28,881 nt of DNA. Origin: CAZHZT01 sp964537285 (GTDB lineage Bacteria; Bacteroidota; Bacteroidia; Chitinophagales; Saprospiraceae). Under the pieces are notes generated by a model. It was not told the origin of the DNA. It was given only the letters and a program-made list of their open reading frames with translations, and did no database searches. A program made the translations under genes and the position numbers. Where the stretch lies: positions 1-28,881 of the forward strand of contig CAZHZT010000072.1 in the NCBI GenBank assembly GCA_964537285.1, in the 5' to 3' direction. This document shows positions 17,101 to 24,540 of this stretch, in pieces (positions within the stretch are counted from its first letter, which is position 1; every line of letters starts with the position of its first letter).

Positions 17101-19037
17101 GCTATTTCTGGGAGTTACAAATAGACGTTGAAAATCGTGCCTTGTTCCAAGAGCAATTGAAGAGTGCAGGCATGATCCGCCGGTTTTTCCCAACCACCCA
17201 TGAATTTGATTACCTGATCGAAGATATTGAAGGAGTGCTGCGAGCTGAAAGTCGAGATCAACTTATTCGGGCATTCAATAACACAAATGATAAGCTGAGC
17301 AAAGTTGCGCAATATTTATTTTACCAACTTTCAGATGGAGAATCCTTCGTTATCTCTCCGGAAGCTGCTGGTTTATACGATAATTTTAAAAAGTATTTGA
17401 ACATCCAGAAAGGCGATTCCATCTATCAGAATTCCATTGCTGAGCTGGAAAAACATCCGCTGGAACAATTTCAATTGATCAAAAAATGGATGATGGCTTT
17501 CTTGCATCAGCAAAGTTTAACGGATGCCATTCCTTTCCTGAATGAGACCAGCATTTTGCTGCTTTTAGAACCGGAAAACTATTCTAAAAAAGCTGTACTA
17601 AACGCCAAAACTACTTTAAAGCTTGAAAACTTACACGGCGATCACCCTGTTATTGTAAACAACGAATACAAACTTGACTTTCTGGACTTTACAGAAAAAA
17701 TGGAGCATTTTCACAATGAAAGGCTTCCTCTATTCAATCGATTTCAAGAAGCCAAAAGAGGTGTATTGCATAAATATCGGCAAAAACTACAGCTAGAGTC
17801 TTTCAAGCCCAGGGTGCTAAGCTCCTTCGTCCGTAATAAACTAATTGACAAAGTCTATCTCCCTATCATTGGAGATAATCTGGCGAAGCAAATTGGTGTT
17901 GCAGGAGAAAACACCCGAACAGATCGCATGGGTTTGCTCTTACTGATCTCCCCTCCAGGTTATGGCAAGACAAGCCTGATGGAATACGTTGCGAATCAGC
18001 TTGGTTTGATTTTCATGAAAATCAATGGCCCCGCAATTGGTCACAGAGTAACTTCTCTTGATCCTAAGGAAGCACCTAACCGGGCTGCTGCCCAAGAACT
18101 GAACAAGCTCAACCTGGCTTTGGAAATGGGCGATAACATCATGCTTTACCTCGATGATATCCAGCATTGTCACGCCGAGTTTTTGCAAAAATTCATCTCT
18201 TTATGCGATGCTCAACGTAAGATCGAAGGTGTATTCAAGGGGGAAAGCAAACAATACGACCTAAGAGGAAAGCGGGTTTGTGTAGTCATGGCCGGAAACC
18301 CATACACAGAGAGCGGTGAAAAGTTTAAAGTTCCCGACATGCTTGCAAACAGAGCGGATATTTATAATTTGGGAGATATTATCGGAGATACCGAGCACCT
18401 TTTCAAACTAAGTTACATTGAAAATGCGCTAACATCGAATAGTACTCTTCAGCAGTTGGTAAATAAGAGCAACGAGGACATGCACCAACTCATTGAAGTG
18501 GCTGCTACCGGGAATCAGGAGAGCCTGCAACTGGAAGCTGATTATGGAACTGGAGAAGTCGAGGATTATCTATCGGTGCTAAAAAAGCTTATCCTTATCC
18601 GGGACGCTCTGTTTAAGGTCAATAAAAACTATATTCAATCGGCAGCAATGGCTGACGATTATCGCTCTGAACCCGCATTTAAGCTTCAAGGATCATACAG
18701 AGACATGAACAAACTGGCCGAAAAAGTAGTACCCCTTATGAATGAAAAAGAGGTATCTGCTTTGTTATTAACGCATTATGAAAGCGAAGCTCAAACATTA
18801 ACTACAGGAGCAGAAGCTAATTTTTTAAAACTTAAAGAAATCCTAGACCTTATCCAGGCAGACGAGAAGAAACGCTGGGAAGAAATTAAGCATACTTTCC
18901 AGAAAAATAAACTGTTTAGAGGTGGCAATGGCGACAATCCAGTGGCCCAGGCAGTGGCGCAGTTGGGTATGCTTACCGATGAGCTGGAAGGGATAAAAAA
19001 GGCTTTGAATAGCAATAAAGAGGAGGCTGGCTCATAA
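14157..19037 (+). CDS. DUF3686-type AAA ATPase ('DNA repair ATPase')
   Basis: 1626 residues from the ATG at 14157; the frame opens at a TTG at 14148. The N-terminal about 450 residues match the DUF3686-type region, which often begins with a short helical leader and contains repeated beta-rich blocks. Residues about 500-840 are mostly helical coiled coil. The C-terminal third is an AAA+ module with Walker A SPPGYGKTS (about 1264-1272), Walker B MLYLDDIQ (about 1327-1334), a sensor-like VVMAGNP and an Arg-containing NRADIYNLGD. The family is annotated as a DNA repair ATPase, but that name rests on weak similarity. The gene neighbourhood (YqiJ-like plus flotillin) argues for remodelling of a membrane assembly. 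The last codons contribute to a terminator hairpin. Confidence 0.85.
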   Translation: MTNNPSNELERGSYEIIRNRLHKQSQELQNRLDKLNNLRKKVFGNVEFKLVSNDRINTSNYCIARDIAAFGNYCLFGYNVQIGLRSETTLRDVFSLYQYKDQRFQEQELTLLNDDKFKADFKNLYRYYRNAFFTKFVKQGPFLYMVFQLSDKVGDYKSFKWLQKEEHLEYVDGRSEHELKRPDQYEFQWTRAHREMYRNGEHPHISILDRVFVETVGGDLTIKIEDNTSDGLGIYREDVEHAEQTLDDAEYFFADLGNMIALKIKPYQEAFRYFIFNDKTQQVQRIDALGESGILLPDRQGLVFPNGYYLQSGDYKIFNPDLKKKHFEKRIVSSNGEDFLYVFFNDEKGTYVILPYNIIEQKANIPIYCNGFTLFPNGELAIFRSENEPTKHHVIQIWQTPFLKGEPAPSQHSDEFIFKIGNKEVVKAMAEINDVLILCRKEDSYANLYDDILKESTDILDSFHWLNQESTFRIDEPVTAIKDIAATAIEAFEKKVDAERATKQEVEKVNQSSQTLFDKIKRANFESVEEYVNTLTQLRQLRGEIISLKDLRYVDAEFVDTLEKQTKTFLAKLSEECVGFLLQDDALSPYESKIKEHDVRIKEITTVKIANDLEEDINSTGAALELLIDVVSNLKIEDTTQTTRIIDNISALYVQLNQLKASVKKEAKALATKEASAAFGAQLKLIDQALVNYLDLAVSPEKCDTYLTKLMVQIEELEGKFIELDDFIEEIGEKRTHIFSAFDQKKARLLEERNNRTAAIERAIDRMSESIQNRANALSDKNEINAFFSSDLMVDKVRDLISQLRELQDSNKADAAQTQLKRLKEEALRQLRDKTELYLEGGSLIRFGKHTFSVNIQPLELTMVNREDALLLHLTGTSFFMPLEEPELIDTQSVWKQALPSENETVYRGEFLAYSIFKNKNGLGNNTNWEAFVKEEAQSRYQEGYVKGVHDQDAENILKALLELDRSVGLLRFAPDVRALARYFWELQIDVENRALFQEQLKSAGMIRRFFPTTHEFDYLIEDIEGVLRAESRDQLIRAFNNTNDKLSKVAQYLFYQLSDGESFVISPEAAGLYDNFKKYLNIQKGDSIYQNSIAELEKHPLEQFQLIKKWMMAFLHQQSLTDAIPFLNETSILLLLEPENYSKKAVLNAKTTLKLENLHGDHPVIVNNEYKLDFLDFTEKMEHFHNERLPLFNRFQEAKRGVLHKYRQKLQLESFKPRVLSSFVRNKLIDKVYLPIIGDNLAKQIGVAGENTRTDRMGLLLLISPPGYGKTSLMEYVANQLGLIFMKINGPAIGHRVTSLDPKEAPNRAAAQELNKLNLALEMGDNIMLYLDDIQHCHAEFLQKFISLCDAQRKIEGVFKGESKQYDLRGKRVCVVMAGNPYTESGEKFKVPDMLANRADIYNLGDIIGDTEHLFKLSYIENALTSNSTLQQLVNKSNEDMHQLIEVAATGNQESLQLEADYGTGEVEDYLSVLKKLILIRDALFKVNKNYIQSAAMADDYRSEPAFKLQGSYRDMNKLAEKVVPLMNEKEVSALLLTHYESEAQTLTTGAEANFLKLKEILDLIQADEKKRWEEIKHTFQKNKLFRGGNGDNPVAQAVAQLGMLTDELEGIKKALNSNKEEAGS

Positions 19038-19065
19038 GTATGTTCGTCGCAGCTGGCCTCCTCTT
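19018..19065 (+). terminator. Hairpin overlapping the ATPase gene end
   Basis: AAGAGGAGGC (19018-19027), inside the last codons of the ATPase gene, pairs perfectly with GCCTCCTCTT (19056-19065) around a 28-nt loop. It lies in the 37-bp gap between two convergent genes and can serve both. There is no strong U-tract. Confidence 0.55.
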
Positions 19066-19074
19066 AAATAATGG

Positions 19075-19563
19075 CTATGAATTTTGCGAATACTGAGACT
19101 TCTTGTAATCTGGCTCCACAGGCACCCGGCCTTTCCATGAATCCGGAACCAACTCTTTGCGGATGTCCAAATCTCTAATCGCCCTTAAAATATCCACCCG
19201 ACTGACTTGCCCTACTAAACGCCCCTGGTCCATTACAGGCAATCGTTTAAGCCCTTTATGAAGGAAGAGATAGGCCGCATCAAATATCGTTTTATCTGCA
19301 CCTATCGTTTGTATTTGAGTAGACATATAGGCACTGACGACACCTGCCTGGCCAGGCTCTTTGTTATACATATCATCGACGAGAAGTTTCAGGCAATCAG
19401 CTTCTGAGAGCATGCCCACTAATTCATTCGCGTCATTTACAACCGGAGATCCGGAAATCCCTTTTTTAAGGAATGTATTGATGGCGTGCAAGATAGGCGT
19501 ATCGGGTTTGAAGGTGATCAAGGAAGTCGCCATGTAATTTACAAGAAGAGGGAATTTTTTCAT
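19075..19563 (-). CDS. CBS domain pair protein
   Basis: A 162-residue soluble protein made almost wholly of two CBS motifs. The first (about 8-68) has YMATSLITFKPDTPILHAI and GISGSPVVNDANELVGMLSEADCL; the second (about 80-140) has YMSTQIQTIGADKTIFDAA and LKRLPVMDQGRLVGQVSRVDILRA. A tandem CBS pair forms a Bateman module that binds adenosine nucleotides such as AMP or ATP, and sometimes c-di-AMP, to sense energy or nucleotide state. There is no attached effector domain, so it would act on a partner that cannot be identified here. The N-terminal ATG is the only good start. It is convergent with the ATPase gene and divergent from the acyltransferase gene, 115 bp away. Confidence 0.92.
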   Translation of the reverse strand: MKKFPLLVNYMATSLITFKPDTPILHAINTFLKKGISGSPVVNDANELVGMLSEADCLKLLVDDMYNKEPGQAGVVSAYMSTQIQTIGADKTIFDAAYLFLHKGLKRLPVMDQGRLVGQVSRVDILRAIRDLDIRKELVPDSWKGRVPVEPDYKKSQYSQNS

Positions 19564-19678
19564 AATTTGCTAGTTTTTGTGACAGATTAGCATTTAATTT
19601 ACAAAAAAATAACCATAAATTCAACTAAATCCTTCCGCCATCGAAAACTTAAATTCTACCATAGCTTATATTGATCAA

Positions 19679-21196
19679 TTGTTGTTGAGTAAAAATGCCT
19701 TCATCAAGATCAATAGCTTTGATGCGAAGTACCTTCAATCAAAAGAACCTGCTTTTGTAATCTCAAACAGGCGATTCACCGAAGCAGATGAACTCATTTT
19801 GATTAAACTGCTCCTCTCTTATACTCCAAACTTTAAAATCCTTACCACTCATCCCCATTATTTGAACCATCCCTTGCTAAAGCCTTATTTTTATGAGCCT
19901 TTTGCCTATCAATTTCAAAAAATAAACCTTCCTTCCACCTCTACCGCCATCCGGCAGTCCATAGAAGCGGTTATTTCTGAAGGTAAGAGTTGCGTAATCG
20001 TAATGGATTACGCCATCAAGCGGCTGGGAACACTGAATCGGCTCCAGCAAAACTGGCGGATTATGAGGTGGGTAAAAAAAGCTAAGCTTCCTATTGTGCC
20101 GATCAATTTTTTTTCTGAACATCTCAACCCTAACAACGCCAGCATTTCTGTCAGAGTTGGCAAGCCCATTTCGCCGGAAGTGCAAAAGATGTTTAAATCC
20201 TACAGGAGGTTTGGAAAGTTTGTCCAGCTTAAAGTCATGGCCCTGGGCTCTTCCCTGGAAGTACGAAATTTCTACCACCAAATCGATTCCGCTAAAAATG
20301 TTAAAGAAGCAGTTGCTCCTGCTATTTCAAGTGAACTCATTGAGGCAGAAATTGAGCAATTAACCTACGAGAACTTAGTAGCCAGCCGATCCGACTTTGA
20401 TGTCTTCGTTGCAGGGGCATTTAAGATCCCTAACATCTTGAAGGAAATTGGCCGCTTGCGGGAACTTACCTTTAGAGAAGTAAATGAAGGAACAGGCTAC
20501 AGTAGAGATTTAGATGAATACGACCTTTACTACCAGCAACTTATAATTTGGGATAGAAAAGCTAAGAAAATTGTAGGAGGGTATCGACTAGGCTTAGGGG
20601 ACGAAATTTTCAATCGATTTGGGGTAGAGGGCTTTTACATCAACAGCCTTTTTAAAATTGAGAAAGGTTTTTATCCAATCATGAAAGACGCGGTTGAACT
20701 TGGGAGGTCTTATGTAGTGAAAGAGTACCAAAAACATCGCTTACCTTTGTTTTTGTTATGGAAAGGAATACTCCATTTTTTATTAAAAAACCCACGTTAT
20801 CGTTATCTTTATGGCCCTTTGAGTATAAGTAAACACTATTCTGATTTGTCGAAAAGTCTGATTATTGAGTTCGTCAAGAAGTATTATTTTGATAAAAAAC
20901 TGGCGAAACACCTTGAGCCCCGAACACCTTTCGTGTTTAAAGTCCCCAAAGCAGATATTGACCTGATACTGGACAGTTTAGAAAACAATATAGGAGAATT
21001 GGATAATTTCATTGAAGATATCGAACCCGATCATTTCAGGCTTCCGGTACTATTGAAGCAATACATCAAACAAAACGCTAGATTTATCAGCTTTAATGTG
21101 GACCCTAATTTTTCCGATGTTCTGGATGGTTTTATGATCCTCGATTTAAAGAATGTGCCTTATTCCACCATTGAAGCATTAAAGAAAGAACAATAA
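19679..21196 (+). CDS. OlsB-like GNAT acyltransferase with degenerate PlsC-like N-terminus
   Basis: At least 505 residues. The C-terminal part (about 235-400) is OlsB/hemolysin-like: FDVFVAGAF, LRELTFREVNEGTGYSRDLD, GGYRLGLG, and ELGRSYVVKEYQK. That family N-acylates an amino acid (ornithine or glycine) with acyl-ACP to make the lyso-form of an aminolipid. The N-terminal about 200 residues recall a PlsC-type acyltransferase, but the catalytic NHx4D is replaced by NRRFTEAD, so that domain is probably inactive or regulatory. In OlsF-type fusions both halves are active. There is no in-frame ATG before residue 111. The frame is open back to 19619, so the true start may be a TTG (19679-19685) or a non-standard ATC at 19640. 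The aminotransferase gene follows after 3 bp, so the two form an operon. Confidence 0.75.
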   Translation: MLLSKNAFIKINSFDAKYLQSKEPAFVISNRRFTEADELILIKLLLSYTPNFKILTTHPHYLNHPLLKPYFYEPFAYQFQKINLPSTSTAIRQSIEAVISEGKSCVIVMDYAIKRLGTLNRLQQNWRIMRWVKKAKLPIVPINFFSEHLNPNNASISVRVGKPISPEVQKMFKSYRRFGKFVQLKVMALGSSLEVRNFYHQIDSAKNVKEAVAPAISSELIEAEIEQLTYENLVASRSDFDVFVAGAFKIPNILKEIGRLRELTFREVNEGTGYSRDLDEYDLYYQQLIIWDRKAKKIVGGYRLGLGDEIFNRFGVEGFYINSLFKIEKGFYPIMKDAVELGRSYVVKEYQKHRLPLFLLWKGILHFLLKNPRYRYLYGPLSISKHYSDLSKSLIIEFVKKYYFDKKLAKHLEPRTPFVFKVPKADIDLILDSLENNIGELDNFIEDIEPDHFRLPVLLKQYIKQNARFISFNVDPNFSDVLDGFMILDLKNVPYSTIEALKKEQ

Positions 21197-21199
21197 CAC

Positions 21200-22342
21200 A
21201 TGCAAATAAAATCCAAATTGCCGAATGTCGGCACGACCATTTTCACCACCATGTCTGCTCTGGCCAATCAGCATCAGGCCATCAACCTCTCGCAAGGTTT
21301 CCCTAATTTCGATTGCTCCGAACGATTGAAAAAACTGGTCTTCCAATACATGGAAAAAGGCTATAACCAATACGCACCAATGGCAGGCGTACCTGACTTA
21401 AGGTACCAAATTGCTCAAAAAGTAAAAAAATTATACGAAGCTGATATTGACCCCAACACCGAAATCACTATAACAGCAGGTGCTACACAGGCTTTATTTA
21501 CAGCCTTAGCAGCCTTCGTCCGCCCAGGCGATGAAATCATTCTGATTGAACCCGCTTACGATTGTTACAAGCCGGCAATTGAATTAAACGGTGGCATTCC
21601 GGTTGCTTATGAGCTTAAAGCTCCGGATTTCCGCATAGACTGGAAGGTACTAGCGACCCTGGTCAATGAAAAGACCAAGGCAATTATGCTGAACACTCCC
21701 CACAATCCTAGCGGCCGGACCCTTAAAGCAGCTGATCTCCAACAACTAGAGCAATTGGTTGCAGGTAAGGAAATCATGGTGATCAGTGATGAAGTCTACG
21801 AGCATTTGGTATTCGATGATTTGCCTCACGAAAGTATATTGCGTTACCCAAAACTTAGGGAGCAATTCTTCGCCACTTATTCTTTCGGGAAGACATTTCA
21901 CAATACAGGCTGGAAAGTGGGTTATTGCATAGGCCCCGAACCATTAATGGCAGAATTCAGAAAAGTGCATCAGTACAACGTTTTCTCTGTCAATACGCCC
22001 GTACAGTATGCACTAGCGGAGTTTCTTCAGGATGAATCGGAGTATCTTAGCCTCAATAGTTTCTATCAAGCGAAACGAGATCGATTCCTTCCTTATTTAG
22101 AGCAATCTCGATTTGAGCCGATCCCCTGCGAAGGCACTTATTTTCAACTAGCCAAATACTCAAACTTAAGCGATGAGCCAGATACGGCGTTTACGCAACG
22201 ATTGATCGTGGAAAACGGGATTGCGACGATCCCAATCTCCGTTTTTTATTCTAGTGGCCTGAATGAACACATTGTCCGTTTCTGCTTCGCAAAAACAGAT
22301 GATCTGCTGGATCGTGCCGGAGAAGTTATAGCAGGGATTTAA
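21200..22342 (+). CDS. Methionine aminotransferase (YbdL/kynurenine aminotransferase-like, fold type I)
   Basis: 380 residues, full length. A class I/II PLP aminotransferase: NLSQGFPNF near the N-terminus, GYNQYAPMAGVPDLR (substrate and PLP region), ATQALF, NTPHNPSGR, SDEVYEHLVFD, and the PLP-binding Lys231 in SFGKTFHNTGWKVGY. The C-terminal RFCFAK holds the Arg that binds the substrate carboxylate. The closest family is the methionine/aromatic 2-oxoacid aminotransferases such as E. coli YbdL, which transaminate methionine and aromatic amino acids and can serve the last step of methionine salvage. No other salvage gene is nearby. It starts 3 bp after the acyltransferase gene and ends at the 22345-22384 hairpin. 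Confidence 0.88.
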   Translation: MQIKSKLPNVGTTIFTTMSALANQHQAINLSQGFPNFDCSERLKKLVFQYMEKGYNQYAPMAGVPDLRYQIAQKVKKLYEADIDPNTEITITAGATQALFTALAAFVRPGDEIILIEPAYDCYKPAIELNGGIPVAYELKAPDFRIDWKVLATLVNEKTKAIMLNTPHNPSGRTLKAADLQQLEQLVAGKEIMVISDEVYEHLVFDDLPHESILRYPKLREQFFATYSFGKTFHNTGWKVGYCIGPEPLMAEFRKVHQYNVFSVNTPVQYALAEFLQDESEYLSLNSFYQAKRDRFLPYLEQSRFEPIPCEGTYFQLAKYSNLSDEPDTAFTQRLIVENGIATIPISVFYSSGLNEHIVRFCFAKTDDLLDRAGEVIAGI

Positions 22343-22387
22343 ATAAACATGAGGCATCCTGAAAATTTGGGATGACTCATGTTTATT
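22342..22387. terminator. Bidirectional hairpin, copy 2 of the dispersed 40-bp repeat
   Basis: The core 22345-22384 repeats the hairpin at 89-128 (AAACATGAG arms, loop AA) with a few changes, one of which leaves an A/G mismatch. Flanking AAT and ATT extend the stem. It lies exactly between convergent genes, ending the aminotransferase transcript on plus and the flavin reductase transcript on minus. Confidence 0.75.
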
Positions 22388-22391
22388 CATG

Positions 22392-23285
22392 TTAGAGATG
22401 CTCTACTAACAAGGCCAGCTTAATTGCCCTCTCCCGATCATCATGCTCCAGCGCTTCCATCGCTTTCTGATGCAAAGCCTCCAAAGGTTGTTCTTGTTGC
22501 AGAATAGTCTGAATAGCCTCTTCTTCCTTTAATGCCAAAATCGCTTCTTTACCAGGTAATTCCAAAACGCCTGCAAGTTGACCAATAGCATTTCCCGTTA
22601 GCACCTTACTTTCGCGAATACTCTGGGGCAACTGATCGTAACCAATACTAAGTTTCGTAACAGGCTGCACAATAGTATGTACAGCCGGGCCACTGGCACG
22701 TACATAATAAGCTCTTCCCATACGGCCCATTAAATCAATTTTATGTGGATCGATGCGGTTTCTTTCTCCAAGGATTTCTTCATTAATGTGCATACGCAAG
22801 ACCCTGCACAGCATTAGATTTCCTGCTCCGCCATGTTCTCCCAGCGGAATGATCTGCTCTACGCGGCATTCCATGTGTACCGGCGATTCCTTCACGCGAA
22901 AAGGCTTTACTAAATCTGAAGGTATTGGCGTAAGCCCTGCTTTTTCAAACTCATTAATATCTTGCTCCCACTCAATGCTTGTAATGGTCATTTGACGAAC
23001 AATAGAGTGATTAACCACATTTATCACCGCTTCACGGGTCTTTTCAATGTTGTGAAGCGTATCCTTTGTAGTATTATTCAAAACCCTGCGATTGGAAGAA
23101 AAAATCACCATCGGAGGATTCGAACTAAAAGCATTGAAAAAACTATATGGTGCCAGGTTGGGCTTACCGTTCTCATCAACGGTACTTACAAAAGCAATTG
23201 GGCGTGGAGCTACCGCACCGAGGAGGAACTGGTGCATGTCTTTGGTAGCCGTATTTTCCGGATCTACAATTAGCATATTTGACAT
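22392..23285 (-). CDS. Flavin reductase-like FMN-binding split-barrel protein
   Basis: 297 residues. The N-terminal about 200 residues form a flavin_Reduct split barrel: HQFLLGAVAPRPIAFVSTVD, NLAPYSFFNAFSSNPPMVIF, then INVVNHSIVRQM and SPVHMECRVEQI. The Pro-Arg-Pro and APYSFFN motifs line the FMN site. Such proteins bind FMN and reduce it with NAD(P)H or use it in small-molecule reduction. The C-terminal about 80 residues (from LSIGYDQLP) form a helical, Glu-rich extension whose role I cannot assign. No signal peptide, so cytoplasmic. The start at 23285 is a clean ATG. It is convergent with the aminotransferase gene and lies 83 bp downstream of the secreted propeller-like gene on the same strand, without a clear link to it. 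Confidence 0.88.
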   Translation of the reverse strand: MSNMLIVDPENTATKDMHQFLLGAVAPRPIAFVSTVDENGKPNLAPYSFFNAFSSNPPMVIFSSNRRVLNNTTKDTLHNIEKTREAVINVVNHSIVRQMTITSIEWEQDINEFEKAGLTPIPSDLVKPFRVKESPVHMECRVEQIIPLGEHGGAGNLMLCRVLRMHINEEILGERNRIDPHKIDLMGRMGRAYYVRASGPAVHTIVQPVTKLSIGYDQLPQSIRESKVLTGNAIGQLAGVLELPGKEAILALKEEEAIQTILQQEQPLEALHQKAMEALEHDDRERAIKLALLVEHL

Positions 23286-23368
23286 TTTTGTTTTTATGCC
23301 AAGTTAAAGAAGTTATTGGATTTTATGGGAATAATTTATATTAGTCTTATTCTATAAGTGCCTGTACA

Positions 23369-24217
23369 TCATTTTTCACGCTTATCATAGCCAAATATTT
23401 TCGTATCCTTTTTCTTCCCAAACCAGACAACGCGGTTCGATGTTAAATAAACTTCTCCCTCCGTTTCAGGTAAGCCAATTAAAAAGTACGTCGCTTCGGC
23501 CCTAAACTTTGGATTGTAAACGTTAATGGTCTTGTCTTTTTGCCATAAAATATTTCCTTCGAAGGCTTGTATACCTCTTATACCATCGCCAAGGGGATGC
23601 ATTGAAGCCCATTGAGCGAAAAGGTCAAATAATATAAGGGAGGACTCCTGTTCATCTTGCTCGATTAGAAAAACAAAATTACCATACTCCCAAAGTTTCT
23701 TTGCATTTAATCGCTTGCCAATCTGCTGAACAAGGGGGCCACTTCGAAAAAGCTTTTCCCCTTTTCGGTTTATTTTAAGTAGCTCTGCATTGATATCATC
23801 GTATATCCATAGATTACCATCATTGGCTAAGGCAATGGCACTTACTAAAGTATATCCAAGGTCTACCAAGTTAATCTGGGCGGTAGGGTTTAGAGTTCGA
23901 TCCAGAAAAAGAACGGTTCCGAAATCTTTATAAAAAAGTAGGATCTCCAAGGGATTGTTGACATTTATGGAGTGAAGCCGCCCTCTGCGCACATCACTAT
24001 GCCGAAATTGCTCGACACCATCTGAATTATACTTAATCAAATCGTTGGCAGGAGTGATTAGGTATAACTGGCCTACTTTGTCCATTTTGACATCAACAGC
24101 TCTCTGGGATAGCGTGATGGATTCTTGGAGTATTAGGGTATCAAGGATCGTCTGAGCTTGAATACTATACGATAATACTGCAATGGAGAAAACAAGAAGA
24201 GGCGAAGCGTTTTTCAT
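23369..24217 (-). CDS. Secreted beta-propeller-like protein of unknown function
   Basis: 282 residues from the ATG at 24217, chosen because the signal peptide begins there (MKNASPLLVFSIAVLSYS then IQAQ); the frame extends upstream to 24283 but into repeat sequence. The mature part consists of repeated four-strand units with motifs such as VDVKMDKVGQLYLIT, IALANDGNLWIYDD and YNPKF, typical of six- or seven-bladed propellers such as NHL or SMP-30-like. No catalytic residues are recognisable. It is predicted to be periplasmic or surface-exposed. It is divergent from the VIT-VWA gene, with 323 bp between the two starts that hold a MITE. A joint role in the envelope is possible but only suggested by position. 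Confidence 0.7.
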   Translation of the reverse strand: MKNASPLLVFSIAVLSYSIQAQTILDTLILQESITLSQRAVDVKMDKVGQLYLITPANDLIKYNSDGVEQFRHSDVRRGRLHSINVNNPLEILLFYKDFGTVLFLDRTLNPTAQINLVDLGYTLVSAIALANDGNLWIYDDINAELLKINRKGEKLFRSGPLVQQIGKRLNAKKLWEYGNFVFLIEQDEQESSLILFDLFAQWASMHPLGDGIRGIQAFEGNILWQKDKTINVYNPKFRAEATYFLIGLPETEGEVYLTSNRVVWFGKKKDTKIFGYDKREK

Positions 24218-24280
24218 GATGGTAGTGTTATAACATCCAAAACGTTTATTATTTGCAGAAAGTATTAAGCAAATTAGGTG

Positions 24281-24297
24281 CATTTCATTTTGTCGCT
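24281..24297. repeat. Solo end of the 7029-7136 repeat family
   Basis: CATTTCATTTTGTCGCT matches the left end of the element at 7029-7044 over 16 nt, and with the preceding GGTG it matches the complement of that element's right end at 19 of 21 positions. No partner arm is seen nearby, so this is a fragment or solo end. Confidence 0.5.
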
Positions 24298-24407
24298 GCC
24301 CAAACTACACTTACTCACTTTCCCATAACACTTACTCAATGCTCCGGTATTTAACCCAATTCTGCTGCATTTTTGGATTGTAAGTAGTTCACGGAATTAT
24401 TAATCAT

Positions 24408-24518
24408 AGTTCTTTGACATAAATTGTGGAAAATGGAACTTCAAAATGATAACCCTTTCAGCCACAAGGGCATTCAAGGATTATCATTTTGAAGTTCCGC
24501 ACAATTTGTCAAAGAACG
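24408..24518 (-). mobile_element. 111-bp MITE, copy B
   Basis: Reverse-complement copy of the element at 10702-10812, same length and about 95 percent identical. Terminal inverted repeats GTTCTTTGACA and TGTCAAAGAAC lie one base in from each end. A perfect 8-bp target duplication, TTAATCAT, flanks it (24400-24407 and 24519-24526). It ends 22 bp before the start codon of the VIT-VWA gene, inside its presumed promoter or leader. With the partial repeat at 24281 it explains most of the gap 24218-24540. Confidence 0.92.
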
Positions 24519-24540
24519 TTAATCATTAAATCTTCAATCC

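Noticed and set aside
24218..24283. 22-residue extension of the propeller-like protein
   Set aside because: It would bury the signal peptide behind a polar leader and starts in a repeat fragment; the ATG at 24217 gives a normal signal sequence.
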